Positions 18,816 to 26,885 of a stretch of 64,000 bases of DNA are shown here, in pieces (position 1 is the first letter of the stretch; every line of letters begins with the position of its first letter). This stretch comes from Halieaceae bacterium (lineage in GTDB: Bacteria > Pseudomonadota > Gammaproteobacteria > Pseudomonadales > Halieaceae): assembly GCA_902631395.1 (NCBI GenBank), contig CACOYM010000006.1, forward strand, positions 1 through 64,000, read 5' to 3'. The position numbers and the translations under genes are program-made. The notes under the pieces are model-generated. The model saw only the letters and a list, made by a program, of their open reading frames with translations, ran no database searches and was not told the DNA's origin.

Positions 18816-19063
18816 GCAACGTCGTGATCTACACCACGCATTGGTGCCCGTTCTGCATTCGTGCGAAAGCGTTGCTGAAGCATAAGGGCGTGCGGTACGA
18901 AGAGATACCTGTAGACGGCGATCCCGTTGCGCGTCAGCAAATGGCTGAGCGAGCGGGTGCAACCTCCGTTCCGCAGATCTGGATAAACGAGCAACATATC
19001 GGTGGATGTGACCAGTTAGTTGGTCTCGAGCGCTCAGGCGAACTGGACCCGCTGCTCGCTTAA
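18812..19063 (+). CDS. grxC: Glutaredoxin 3
   Basis: 83 residues starting MSNVVIYTTHWCPFC, with the dithiol active site CPFC near residues 12-15, the cis-Pro motif TSVPQIW and GG-C(D) glutathione-binding end. It reduces protein and glutathione mixed disulfides. The ATG overlaps the upstream stop by four bases. Confidence 0.96.
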   Translation: MSNVVIYTTHWCPFCIRAKALLKHKGVRYEEIPVDGDPVARQQMAERAGATSVPQIWINEQHIGGCDQLVGLERSGELDPLLA

Positions 19064-19105
19064 TGGCTTCCGCCACTGGGATTACACAAAGGAAGGAGTG
19101 TCAGC

Positions 19106-19615
19106 ATGGCTGAAGAAGGAACCGCAGCCGCTCAGGAGGAACAGGCTCAGCAGCAGTTTGTCACCCAGCGGATTTACACAAAGGACATTTCCTTTGAGTC
19201 ACCCATTGCCCCCAACGTGTTCCGTAAAGAGTGGAAGCCCGCGGTTAATGTAGATTTAAACACCAAAAGCAGTCGTGTGGATGAGGAAGGCAACCACGAG
19301 GTTGTGCTGACGCTCACGATCACCGCTAAACTCGAGGAGCAGACCGCCTTCTTGGTTGAGGTGCAGCAGGCCGGTATTTTCTATGTATCGGGTATCGAGA
19401 GCGACATGCTTAGGCAGTTACTGGCCACAGTTGCCCCGACTATTCTTTTTCCTTACGCGCGGGAGGCTGTTGACGGTCTCGTCGTAAAAGGGGGTTTTCC
19501 TGCTCTCATGATTGCGCCAGTGAATTTTGATGCTCTGTTCCGTCAAGCTGCTGCTCAACAGGCGGCCGAGGCGGGTGATGGGGCCGCTGTGTCCCCCGAT
19601 GTTGCGACGCACTGA
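19106..19615 (+). CDS. secB: Protein-export chaperone SecB
   Basis: 169 residues. It holds preproteins unfolded and delivers them to SecA. The family pattern is clear (QRIYTKDISFESPIAP, NHEVVLTLTITAK, VQQAGIFYVSG, LFPYAREAVDGLVVKGGFP). The N- and C-termini are slightly longer and Ala/Gln-rich compared with E. coli. An AAGGAG site precedes the ATG. The stop is 17 bases from the convergent ntrC stop. Confidence 0.97.
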   Translation: MAEEGTAAAQEEQAQQQFVTQRIYTKDISFESPIAPNVFRKEWKPAVNVDLNTKSSRVDEEGNHEVVLTLTITAKLEEQTAFLVEVQQAGIFYVSGIESDMLRQLLATVAPTILFPYAREAVDGLVVKGGFPALMIAPVNFDALFRQAAAQQAAEAGDGAAVSPDVATH

Positions 19616-19632
19616 ATCTTGAGTGCCCGCGT

Positions 19633-21045
19633 TTACGCGGCCGGTAAGTCAAGATCCTTCAGCTTTCGGGTGAGGGTGTTTCTGCCCCAACCTAATAATT
19701 CGGCTGCCTCAGCTTTCCGGCCCCCGGTATGCCGCAGCGCAGCTTGAATCATGATCGATTCAAAGAGCGGCAGCGCCTGGCGGAGCACATTAGATTTTCC
19801 GTCGGAGAGCTGACGGTTCGCCCAGCCTGCAAGCTGCTCGTGCCACGTTTCTGATTGACTGACGGCATCAAACTTTTTTTGTTGTGAAAGCTCTGGCGGC
19901 AGATCAGACAATACGATCTCGCGCCCCGCCGCCATAACTGTCAGCCATCGACAGGTATTCTCGAGTTGTCTGACATTGCCTGGCCAGGGTAAATGCGTGA
20001 GCAAGCTCAGTGCGTCCGCAGATAACACTTTGGTCTCGACTCTCAACTCCCTGCCTGCAGCGGCGAGAAAATGGTTGAGTAACTGTGGGATGTCTTCTCG
20101 GCGCTCAGACAATTTTGGCACGTGAATGCGGATGACGTTGAGTCTGTGGAACAGATCCTCACGAAATGCACCCGATTCGACTAGCGACTCCAGCTTCTGG
20201 TGAGTCGCGGCAATGATGCGCACATCAGTCTTGATTGAATCGATGCCACCGACCCGAAAAAATTCCCCGTCCTGCAGCACACGAAGTAGCCGTGTTTGTG
20301 CGGCTGCCGGCATGTCGCCGATTTCATCGAGGAATAGCGTGCCGCCACGTGCCTGCTCGAATCGACCCTCACGGCGATTATTGGCCCCCGTAAAGGCACC
20401 TTTTTCGTGGCCGAACAATTCTGATTCCATCAGTTCTTGAGGGATGGCAGCCATATTCAGTGCGACGAAAACGCTGTCTGCCCGGGGACTGTGGCGGTGC
20501 AGTGCGCGAGCGACCAGTTCTTTACCAGTGCCCGATTCGCCATTGATCAAGACAGTGATGTGGCTCTGCGCAAGACGGCCGATCGCTCGAAAAACCTCTT
20601 GCATGGCAGGCGCGTTTCCAATGATTTCGGTCGTTCGCTGGCCGCCTGCATCCTCTGCACCATCCGCATTCTGTGCCTGCTGGGATTGGGCCCGTGTCAC
20701 GGTCGCAACCATTTCGTCGATGTCGAAGGGTTTGGGCAGATATTCGAAGGCGCCCTCTTCATAGGCGTTGACTGCGCTGTCGAGGTCGGAGTGCGCGGTC
20801 GTGATAATGACAGGGAGCTCGGGTTGTCGCGCTTTGATCTGAGACAGCAAGGTAATACCGTCCATGCCGGGCATTCGGATATCGCTTACCACCACCATGG
20901 GCGTATCGCTATCCAGCGCGTCGACAACGGCGTCACCTGAATCGAAAGCACGACAGCTCAGACCGGCGCGCGTGAGTGCTTTCTCCATCACCCAGCGAAT
21001 CGAGCTATCGTCATCAACGATCCAGATTTGTCCTTCTGCTGGCAT
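19633..21045 (-). CDS. ntrC: Nitrogen regulator NtrC (sigma-54 activator)
   Basis: 470 residues. Receiver domain with phospho-Asp in VVVSDIRMPGMDG, a Gln/Ala linker, AAA+ domain with GESGTGKE Walker A, the sigma-54 contact loop GAFTGA and LFLDEIGDMP Walker B, and a Fis-type helix-turn-helix at the end (HTGGRKAEAAELLGWGRNT). It binds enhancer sites and drives sigma-54 promoters when nitrogen is short. It follows ntrB by one base. Two likely targets, with NtrC-type sites, lie ~2 kb away beside GSII. Confidence 0.97.
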   Translation of the reverse strand: MPAEGQIWIVDDDSSIRWVMEKALTRAGLSCRAFDSGDAVVDALDSDTPMVVVSDIRMPGMDGITLLSQIKARQPELPVIITTAHSDLDSAVNAYEEGAFEYLPKPFDIDEMVATVTRAQSQQAQNADGAEDAGGQRTTEIIGNAPAMQEVFRAIGRLAQSHITVLINGESGTGKELVARALHRHSPRADSVFVALNMAAIPQELMESELFGHEKGAFTGANNRREGRFEQARGGTLFLDEIGDMPAAAQTRLLRVLQDGEFFRVGGIDSIKTDVRIIAATHQKLESLVESGAFREDLFHRLNVIRIHVPKLSERREDIPQLLNHFLAAAGRELRVETKVLSADALSLLTHLPWPGNVRQLENTCRWLTVMAAGREIVLSDLPPELSQQKKFDAVSQSETWHEQLAGWANRQLSDGKSNVLRQALPLFESIMIQAALRHTGGRKAEAAELLGWGRNTLTRKLKDLDLPAA

Positions 21046-21046
21046 C

Positions 21047-22114
21047 TCAAATCTCCATCGGTAAGAGCATTGTGAAGCAGGTCTCTCCCGGTACGCTTTG
21101 CACCTGAATCAAACCGCCATGCTGATTAGCAATACGCTGTGCAATAGACAAACCCAGACCCGTACCTTGGGCATTACCCGTGACCATGGGTAGGAAAAGC
21201 CTTGGCAGCAGGTCTTCTGGAACGCCGGGTCCGTCGTCACTGACCTGCAGCGCACAGACCAGCTTGTGTCGGTTGCCGCCTAATGTGAATTGTCGAAGAA
21301 CACGCGTCTTCAGCGTGATCAGACCACCATCGCCGCAGGCTTGCCATGCATTGCGAACAAGGTTGAGTACGGCCTGTGTGAGCTGTCCGCCGTCTGCTAT
21401 AAAATCAGGCAAGCTCGGATCATAGTCACGCTCGATGCTGAGCTGGCCCTTTGCTTCTGCCTCTATAAGGTGCCGGACATGCTCGGTAACCTCATGGATA
21501 TTCGTAGCATCTGACTCCAGTTGCTCTCTAGGACCCAGCATCCGGTCGACCAAGGTTCTGAGTCGGTCGACCTCCGATATTATGATGTCCGTGTATTCAT
21601 GCAGGGTCACTTCCGCTAACTCACTGGCGAGCAATTGCGCGGCGCCGCGTATTCCGCCCAGCGGGTTTTTTACCTCATGAGCAACCCCTTTCATGATTTC
21701 CTTCAGGGTCGCTTGTGCCTGCCACTCGCTCTCGTCTCGGCTAATGGCTTGTAGACGATCAACCATATTGAGCTCCACTAGTAAGCAGCGTTGATCAGCG
21801 CTTGAGCTAAAAGGACTTAAGGTGATGTCGACTGTGCGTTCTTGACCTGTACGCGTGGCGAGTGGTATCGCGCGCCTCACCATCGGATAATTTTCTGACA
21901 AAGCCTGATGCAGGAGCGAATACCACTCATTTGACTCATCGAGGAGCTTCTCTAAAGCGATCCCCACGGCGCGACTCGCAGAGATTTCCAGCAGATTTTC
22001 TGCGGAGTGGTTGAGCGCTCTAATGTGTAGGTTTGCGTCCAGGAGCACAACGGCCGTAGCCAATAGATCGAGATGGCAGTCGGCAGTGAGATCGATCAAG
22101 GGCTCGGCTGGCAT
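21047..22114 (-). CDS. ntrB: Nitrogen sensor kinase NtrB
   Basis: About 355 residues from ATG 22114 (MPAEPLIDL...); the open frame continues upstream into glnA-remnant sequence, so the longer starts are doubtful. A PAS domain (~residues 15-120) is followed by the H box GVAHEVKNPLGGIRGAAQ, N box NLVRNAWQAC and G boxes DDGPGVPEDL and GTGLGLSIAQRI. It phosphorylates NtrC under nitrogen limitation and answers to PII. The gene follows the glnA fragment just as glnL follows glnA in the canonical operon. Confidence 0.95.
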   Translation of the reverse strand: MPAEPLIDLTADCHLDLLATAVVLLDANLHIRALNHSAENLLEISASRAVGIALEKLLDESNEWYSLLHQALSENYPMVRRAIPLATRTGQERTVDITLSPFSSSADQRCLLVELNMVDRLQAISRDESEWQAQATLKEIMKGVAHEVKNPLGGIRGAAQLLASELAEVTLHEYTDIIISEVDRLRTLVDRMLGPREQLESDATNIHEVTEHVRHLIEAEAKGQLSIERDYDPSLPDFIADGGQLTQAVLNLVRNAWQACGDGGLITLKTRVLRQFTLGGNRHKLVCALQVSDDGPGVPEDLLPRLFLPMVTGNAQGTGLGLSIAQRIANQHGGLIQVQSVPGETCFTMLLPMEI

Positions 22115-22199
22115 CGGCTTAGTCCCGCACGCTAGGGCGCGGAGCATGGAAAGGCTGCTCATGCGACGCGTCTTGTTGGGTGCTGTCAGCATCAAGCCC

Positions 22200-22746
22200 C
22201 AGCACCTGCCGTCGATCTCCGCCCTTAAAGACATTGTTCAGTGGCCAGCTCGCGGCCTGCTTCGGTGCGCCAAACGGCGCTTCATTGAGCGCCAAGAAGC
22301 GGCTCTTCCCTGTTTCGAATATTAGGCGCACCAGAATGGTGCGGAACAAACAGAGAACTCAGGTCCCGGGCCAAGGAATGCAGTATCACCGAGGCCTGTT
22401 GAGGTCGTGTAAGTCTCAGTTTTTTTGGCGATGTTGCGTGGGTCGCAATCGCAACCCCGCATAGTGGCGGGCTCGACGATGTTACATTTGACGATGACGG
22501 TTGGATCGTCGGTGACAGGATCCAGAATGGCGGTGCTGTCGTTTGGCATCAAAATCATGTCGGATTCGTTGACGCCCTTCCATCCAGAGACGGATAACAC
22601 GACGAACGTTTTGCCCCAGCGAAAAAGCCCTTGTCCACAGTGCTAAATTGAAGCAAGCGCTGTTCCTTGCCCTTTATGCCTGTGAATCGCAGATCCACCC
22701 AGAGGACGTCGTCGCTGTTCAATAGATTAATCTCTCGGACTGACAT
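22200..22746 (-). pseudogene. glnA: Decayed class I glutamine synthetase (glnA) N-terminal fragment
   Basis: Starting at ATG 22746, the frame reads MSVREINLLNSDDVLWVDLR then FTGIKGKEQRL, a clear GlnA N-terminus. Near 22615 the frame shifts, and the homology continues in another frame as SGWKGVNESDMILMPNDSTAI, PTVIVKCNIVEPATM and DPRNIAKK, up to LGPGPEF. There the metal-ligand Glu of the usual GPEPEF is already Gly. That frame stops at 22322. A further weak match (SRFLALNEA...NNVFKGG) lies in a third frame. The catalytic C-terminal half is missing; the fragment runs into ntrB. So roughly 190 of ~470 codons survive, with at least two frame breaks and lost active-site residues. The left boundary is approximate. 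Confidence 0.9.
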
Positions 22747-22818
22747 GTGTTGTTCCTCTCAAAAAATGAGGCCCTCTCGCATCGAAGCGGATTTATAATT
22801 GCGAGGTCCGCCTCAACC

Positions 22819-22835
22819 TGCAAGGGATGTGCCAA
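22819..22835 (-). promoter_or_regulatory. Sigma-54 promoter, leftward (old glnA promoter, now upstream of ntrBC)
   Basis: The minus strand reads TTGGCAC-N5-TTGCA, a full match to the -24/-12 consensus with GG and GC ten bases apart. It lies ~73 bases before the start of the glnA remnant. It would now transcribe the remnant as a leader to ntrB-ntrC. Confidence 0.8.
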
Positions 22836-22920
22836 ACTATCTAATGCCTGCTAAAACGGGGCAAGACCAAGGCATTGATCTGGCGATAGTTGTGCAAAAG
22901 GCCATCCTCGCCATGCAAAC

Positions 22921-22937
22921 TGCCACTTATTGGTGCA
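22921..22937. promoter_or_regulatory. NtrC-type enhancer site 1
   Basis: TGCCACTTATTGGTGCA: a GCAC-N7-GTGC-like dyad with one swapped pair of bases in the left half. It lies ~31 bp (three helical turns) from site 2, the same kind of spacing as the E. coli glnA enhancers, and between two divergent sigma-54 promoters. Confidence 0.6.
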
Positions 22938-22952
22938 AAATACAACTTATAC

Positions 22953-22967
22953 GCACTTATTTGGTGC
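22953..22967. promoter_or_regulatory. NtrC-type enhancer site 2
   Basis: GCACTTATTTGGTGC is a perfect GCAC-N7-GTGC dyad, matching the E. coli glnA NtrC sites in form. Located ~64-78 bases upstream of the rightward -24 element. Confidence 0.75.
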
Positions 22968-23030
22968 TTTAAAGTGCCGTGTCGACAGTGAGCCCCATAA
23001 AAATCAGCTATTTACAGATATAAGAAGAGG

Positions 23031-23046
23031 TGGCATAGATTTTGCG
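23031..23046 (+). promoter_or_regulatory. Sigma-54 promoter of the GSII gene
   Basis: TGGCAT-N5-TTGCG with GG and GC ten bases apart; one deviation from TGGCAC. Predicted start near 23057, leaving a ~105-base leader before the GSII ATG. The AGATT spacer also resembles that of E. coli glnAp2. Confidence 0.75.
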
Positions 23047-23162
23047 ATGTATCCGAGAAGGTGTTTTGGTCCTGAGCACTGCATGCGGCTGACACATCGA
23101 TGTATGAACCATTTTGAGCAAACTGTGTGCCTTTAATCGCACCGTGCGGAGACCTAGAAGCA

Positions 23163-24173
23163 ATGAAATCAAAACTTGAATACATTTGGTTGGATGGTTA
23201 CAAGCCCACCCAAAGCCTGAGAAGCAAAACCCAAGTTCGCGATAACTTTGGCGGTACACTAGAGGAGTGCCCCATGTGGTCATTTGATGGCAGCTCAACA
23301 GAGCAAGCCGATGGCAGTGCCTCAGATTGCCTGCTCCAACCGGTAGCGATTTTCCCGGACCCTGGCCGCAAAGATGCTTTTTTGGTGATGACAGAAGTAC
23401 TGAATGCTGACGGGTCGCCTCATGTGTCCAACGGTCGCGCTACTATTGACGATGATGACGACGACTTCTGGTTTGGTTTTGAACAAGAGTACTTCTTATG
23501 GGACATTGACACTAAGTTGCCACCCGGTTTCCCTGTAAATGGCTACCCAGGCCCGCAAGGGCCCTACTACTGCTCTGTCGGAGCGGGAAACGCTTTTGGC
23601 CGGGAGTGCGTGGAAGAGCACTTCGATCTGTGTCTGGCAGCGGGTATTAACGTTGAAGGTATCAATGCGGAGGTTGCTGCAGGCCAGTGGGAGTTTCAGG
23701 TGTTTGCTAAAGGCGCCAAGCGTGCGGGCGATGAAACCTGGGTGGCCCGGTACTTATTGGAACGTGTTGGGGAGAAGTACGGCTTATCGATTAATTGGCA
23801 CCCCAAGCCCTTCGGGAGCCTGGATTGGAATGGTTCGGGCATGCATGCCAACTTCTCAAACGAAGTAATGCGGACTGCAGGCGAGGAAGCGGTGTTTACG
23901 AAAATCTGTGAAGAGTTTGGAAAGAACATTGAGCGTCACATCAGTGTTTACGGCGCAGACAATGATCAGCGACTAACCGGCGACCACGAGACGCAGTCGA
24001 TTGATACCTTTAGCTATGGTATCTCTGATCGAGGCGCCTCTATCCGGATTCCGGTATCCACACACACAGATGGTTGGGTCGGTCGACTCGAGGACAGACG
24101 AACAGCGTCGAACGCCGATCCTTACAAGGTCGCTGCGGCGATTGTGAAAACAACTAAGGAAGCGCTCGCGTAG
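23163..24173 (+). CDS. glnII: Glutamine synthetase type II (eukaryotic-type)
   Basis: 336 residues, far shorter than GSI (~470) and matching GSII. The N-terminus KSKLEYIWLDGYKPTQSLRSK, the FDGSSTEQADGSASDC motif, GFEQEYFLWD, GPYYCSVGAGNAFGR and NGSGMHANFSNE motifs carry the ATP, glutamate and metal ligands; the flexible-loop Glu is in the DHETQSIDTFSYGISDRGASIRIP region. It makes glutamine from glutamate, ammonia and ATP. The start is ATG 23163; an upstream in-frame start at 23127 would extend into the leader. Sigma-54/NtrC control is visible upstream. As the nearby GSI is broken, this is probably a main ammonia-assimilating enzyme. Confidence 0.95.
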   Translation: MKSKLEYIWLDGYKPTQSLRSKTQVRDNFGGTLEECPMWSFDGSSTEQADGSASDCLLQPVAIFPDPGRKDAFLVMTEVLNADGSPHVSNGRATIDDDDDDFWFGFEQEYFLWDIDTKLPPGFPVNGYPGPQGPYYCSVGAGNAFGRECVEEHFDLCLAAGINVEGINAEVAAGQWEFQVFAKGAKRAGDETWVARYLLERVGEKYGLSINWHPKPFGSLDWNGSGMHANFSNEVMRTAGEEAVFTKICEEFGKNIERHISVYGADNDQRLTGDHETQSIDTFSYGISDRGASIRIPVSTHTDGWVGRLEDRRTASNADPYKVAAAIVKTTKEALA

Positions 24174-24230
24174 GGGTTCACAGCTCGAACGCGCTCGAAT
24201 CTAGGTGATCTGAGTGAGTGTGGGAAATGG

Positions 24231-24265
24231 CCGCAGTGCGACCTATTATTCGCTGCGGTTTTTTT
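24231..24265 (+). terminator. Rho-independent terminator after GSII
   Basis: CCGCAG ... CTGCGG stem with an AT-rich loop followed by seven T (24259-24265), about 60 bases after the GSII stop. Confidence 0.85.
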
Positions 24266-24434
24266 GCTTTGAATAGCCTGGCTTGAAAACTCCGCATTGC
24301 TGGCAGAGACCTCTATCTAGGCTGAACTTTTCAACGGCTGTTGGCCAGCCAAATAGTTCATTGAACCGATACGAGTTGAGTGAGGTACATTCCGCGCTAC
24401 AGTTTTTAGCGCTGCTCAATGTAACGGACTCCAT

Positions 24435-26249
24435 ATGAAATCCCTTCGCAATATCGCCATCATTGCCCACGTTGACCACGGAAAAACCACATTGGTTGAT
24501 TGCTTGCTGCAGCAATCCGGCACTCTGGACAGGAAAAACGTGGGCGCAGAGCGGATCATGGATTCGAGTGATCAAGAGCGCGAGCGCGGGATTACTATTC
24601 TCGCTAAGAACACTGCCATCAAGTGGAGCGATTACCGCATCAATATCGTCGATACCCCTGGTCACGCTGACTTTGGGGGTGAGGTTGAGCGCGTTCTGTC
24701 TATGGTCGATTCCGTGTTGCTGTTGGTTGACGCTGTTGATGGACCGATGCCGCAAACCCGCTTCGTCACCGCCAAGGCCTTTGAGCGCGGACTCAACCCG
24801 ATTCTGGTGGTCAACAAGATCGACCGACCCGGCGCCCGTCCGGACTGGGTGATTGATCAGGTGTTTGATCTTTTCGATACCTTGGGCGCGACAGAGAAGC
24901 AGTTGGATTTCCCCGTTATTTACGCTTCGGCCATCAATGGGATCGCGGGCGAAGACTACGATGCGATGGCGGACGATATGTCGCCGCTGTTCCACGCGAT
25001 CGTAAACAAAGTAGCTCCGCCCGAGGTCAATGCTAAAGGGCCACTTCAGCTTCAGATATCTGCGCTCGACTACAGCAGCTATTTGGGCGTGATTGGCGTC
25101 GGTCGGATCACGCGAGGGAGACTCACGCCCAACACACCGGTTGCGGTTGTCGATCGCGAGGGCAACCAGCGTAATGGCAAAGTGCTGCAAGTCATGGGTT
25201 ACCTTGGTCTCGACCGCGTTGACGAGCAGCGCGCCGAAGCGGGTGATATTGTCTGTGTGACAGGCATCGACGCACTGAATATCTCAGACACACTTTGCGA
25301 TCCGGCCACGCCTGAATCGCTGCCCGCGCTAACCGTCGATGAACCGACCGTCAGTATGACATTTCAGGTGAACGATTCTCCGTTTGCGGGCCGTGAAGGT
25401 AAGTACGTGACGTCCCGCAACATTAAGGAGCGTCTTGAAAGAGAACTTATTCACAACGTGGCATTGCGGGTTGAGCAGGGCGACGCCCCTGATAAGTTCA
25501 AGGTATCTGGCCGTGGCGAGCTCCATCTATCGGTATTAATTGAAAACATGCGACGGGAAGGTTACGAGCTGGGCGTTTCGCGGCCCGAGGTGGTTCAGAA
25601 AGAAATCGATGGCGAGCTCTGCGAGCCTTATGAGAGCCTAGTCATCGACTGCGAAGAAGCGCACCAGGGCGGCGTCATAGAAGAGCTCGGCTTGCGTCGT
25701 GCTGAGCTTCAGAACCTGGTGACAGACGGGATGGGTCGCATTCGGTTGGAGTTTATTGTGCCTGCACGAGGGCTGATCGGCTTTCGCTCACACTTTCTCA
25801 CACTGACTTCCGGTTCTGGCATCATGACCCATACATTCGATCACTACGGCCCCGTAGCTAAATCCCAGCTCGGTGCCCGCAATAATGGGGTGCTGGTGTC
25901 CATGGCTTTGGGCAAGACACTTGCTTACGCGCTGTTTGGCTTACAGGAGCGTGGTCGGCTATTTATCGAGCCCAATGCAGAAGTTTATGAGGGCCAGGTC
26001 ATCGGGCTTCACAGTCGGGGCAATGATCTGGTGGTCAACCCAACCAAGGCGAAGCAGCTGACCAACGTGCGTGCCTCAGGTAGTGACGAGGCAGTAATCT
26101 TGACACCTCCGGTGCTCCACAGTCTGGAGCAGGCGCTCGAGTTTATTGACGAAGACGAGCTAGTGGAAGTGACACCTGACAGCATCCGCCTGCGCAAAAA
26201 ATTGCTCTTGGAGCACGAGCGCAAGCGTGCGTCGAGAAATGCAGCCTAA
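24435..26249 (+). CDS. bipA: Ribosome-associated GTPase BipA/TypA
   Basis: 604 residues. An EF-G-like translational GTPase used in ribosome assembly and stress growth. G motifs: [35 protein letters not shown]; then domain II, EF-G domain III/V and the BipA-specific C-terminal domain. ATG at 24435. Its position near ntrBC and the glutamine synthetase slot matches pseudomonads. Confidence 0.97.
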   Translation: MKSLRNIAIIAHVDHGKTTLVDCLLQQSGTLDRKNVGAERIMDSSDQERERGITILAKNTAIKWSDYRINIVDTPGHADFGGEVERVLSMVDSVLLLVDAVDGPMPQTRFVTAKAFERGLNPILVVNKIDRPGARPDWVIDQVFDLFDTLGATEKQLDFPVIYASAINGIAGEDYDAMADDMSPLFHAIVNKVAPPEVNAKGPLQLQISALDYSSYLGVIGVGRITRGRLTPNTPVAVVDREGNQRNGKVLQVMGYLGLDRVDEQRAEAGDIVCVTGIDALNISDTLCDPATPESLPALTVDEPTVSMTFQVNDSPFAGREGKYVTSRNIKERLERELIHNVALRVEQGDAPDKFKVSGRGELHLSVLIENMRREGYELGVSRPEVVQKEIDGELCEPYESLVIDCEEAHQGGVIEELGLRRAELQNLVTDGMGRIRLEFIVPARGLIGFRSHFLTLTSGSGIMTHTFDHYGPVAKSQLGARNNGVLVSMALGKTLAYALFGLQERGRLFIEPNAEVYEGQVIGLHSRGNDLVVNPTKAKQLTNVRASGSDEAVILTPPVLHSLEQALEFIDEDELVEVTPDSIRLRKKLLLEHERKRASRNAA

Positions 26250-26264
26250 GTTTGGCAATCGCCT

Positions 26265-26750
26265 TTATCTGGTCTCACCCACCTCGGTTCTGAGCATCTC
26301 GATGTGTGGGATGTCATCCTCAAGATAAGGCTCGCCGACTGCGGTGAAGCCCAGCGATTCATAAAACGATTGTAGATAGGTCTGGGCGCTGAGCCGCACT
26401 GTTGACCAGCGCGCATCGCAAAACGCCAGCGCAACTATCATGAGCTCGCGACCGAGACCAACGTTGCGATAATCCTCGTGCACCGCGACCCGACCAATTG
26501 AGCACTCCTTATAGGAAAGTCCCGGCGGGAGCACGCGCAGCGTTCCGATCAACCTACCTTGGTCGGCGACTTCCAAGTGCCAGCTGCCGGTGTCTCCCTG
26601 ATCAACCTCTTGATAAGGGCATTTCTGCTCAACTACAAAAATGGCCGTTCTCAGTTCAAGCACTCTGTGCCATTCCGGGCCACTGAAAAGTGCAAAGTGA
26701 CGCCAGCGCCAAGTGAGCGTTTTGCGAACTGATTCGGTGCCCAATCTCAT
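26265..26750 (-). CDS. GNAT-family N-acetyltransferase (ElaA-like)
   Basis: About 161 residues from ATG 26750 (MRLGTESVRKTLTWRW); a longer frame to 26822 lacks family resemblance. The pattern VLELRTAIFVVEQKCPYQEVD is that of ElaA-type acetyltransferases, with the acetyl-CoA loop in RNVGLGRELM and a final YESLGFTAVG...DIPHIEM segment. Substrate unknown. It lies between bipA and parC on the opposite strand. Confidence 0.88.
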   Translation of the reverse strand: MRLGTESVRKTLTWRWRHFALFSGPEWHRVLELRTAIFVVEQKCPYQEVDQGDTGSWHLEVADQGRLIGTLRVLPPGLSYKECSIGRVAVHEDYRNVGLGRELMIVALAFCDARWSTVRLSAQTYLQSFYESLGFTAVGEPYLEDDIPHIEMLRTEVGETR

Positions 26751-26885
26751 GCCGGAGCTCCTAAAAGTTTTGCACCAATTCGCTGACCACCGTGGTGTTG
26801 CCGCGTTCGAGTGCGTTAGCATATCGCGGTTGCCGGGCCACGCGGGAAAGCGTGACCCACCGGTTCTAGAGAGAATACCCTCAGC

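Noticed and set aside
22115-22234. Longer N-terminus of NtrB starting at 22234
   Set aside because: The extra residues come from the decayed glnA region in a shifted frame and do not resemble NtrB.
24246-25190. 314-codon minus-strand ORF opposite bipA
   Set aside because: Antisense to the conserved GTPase domain of bipA; length is due to codon bias.
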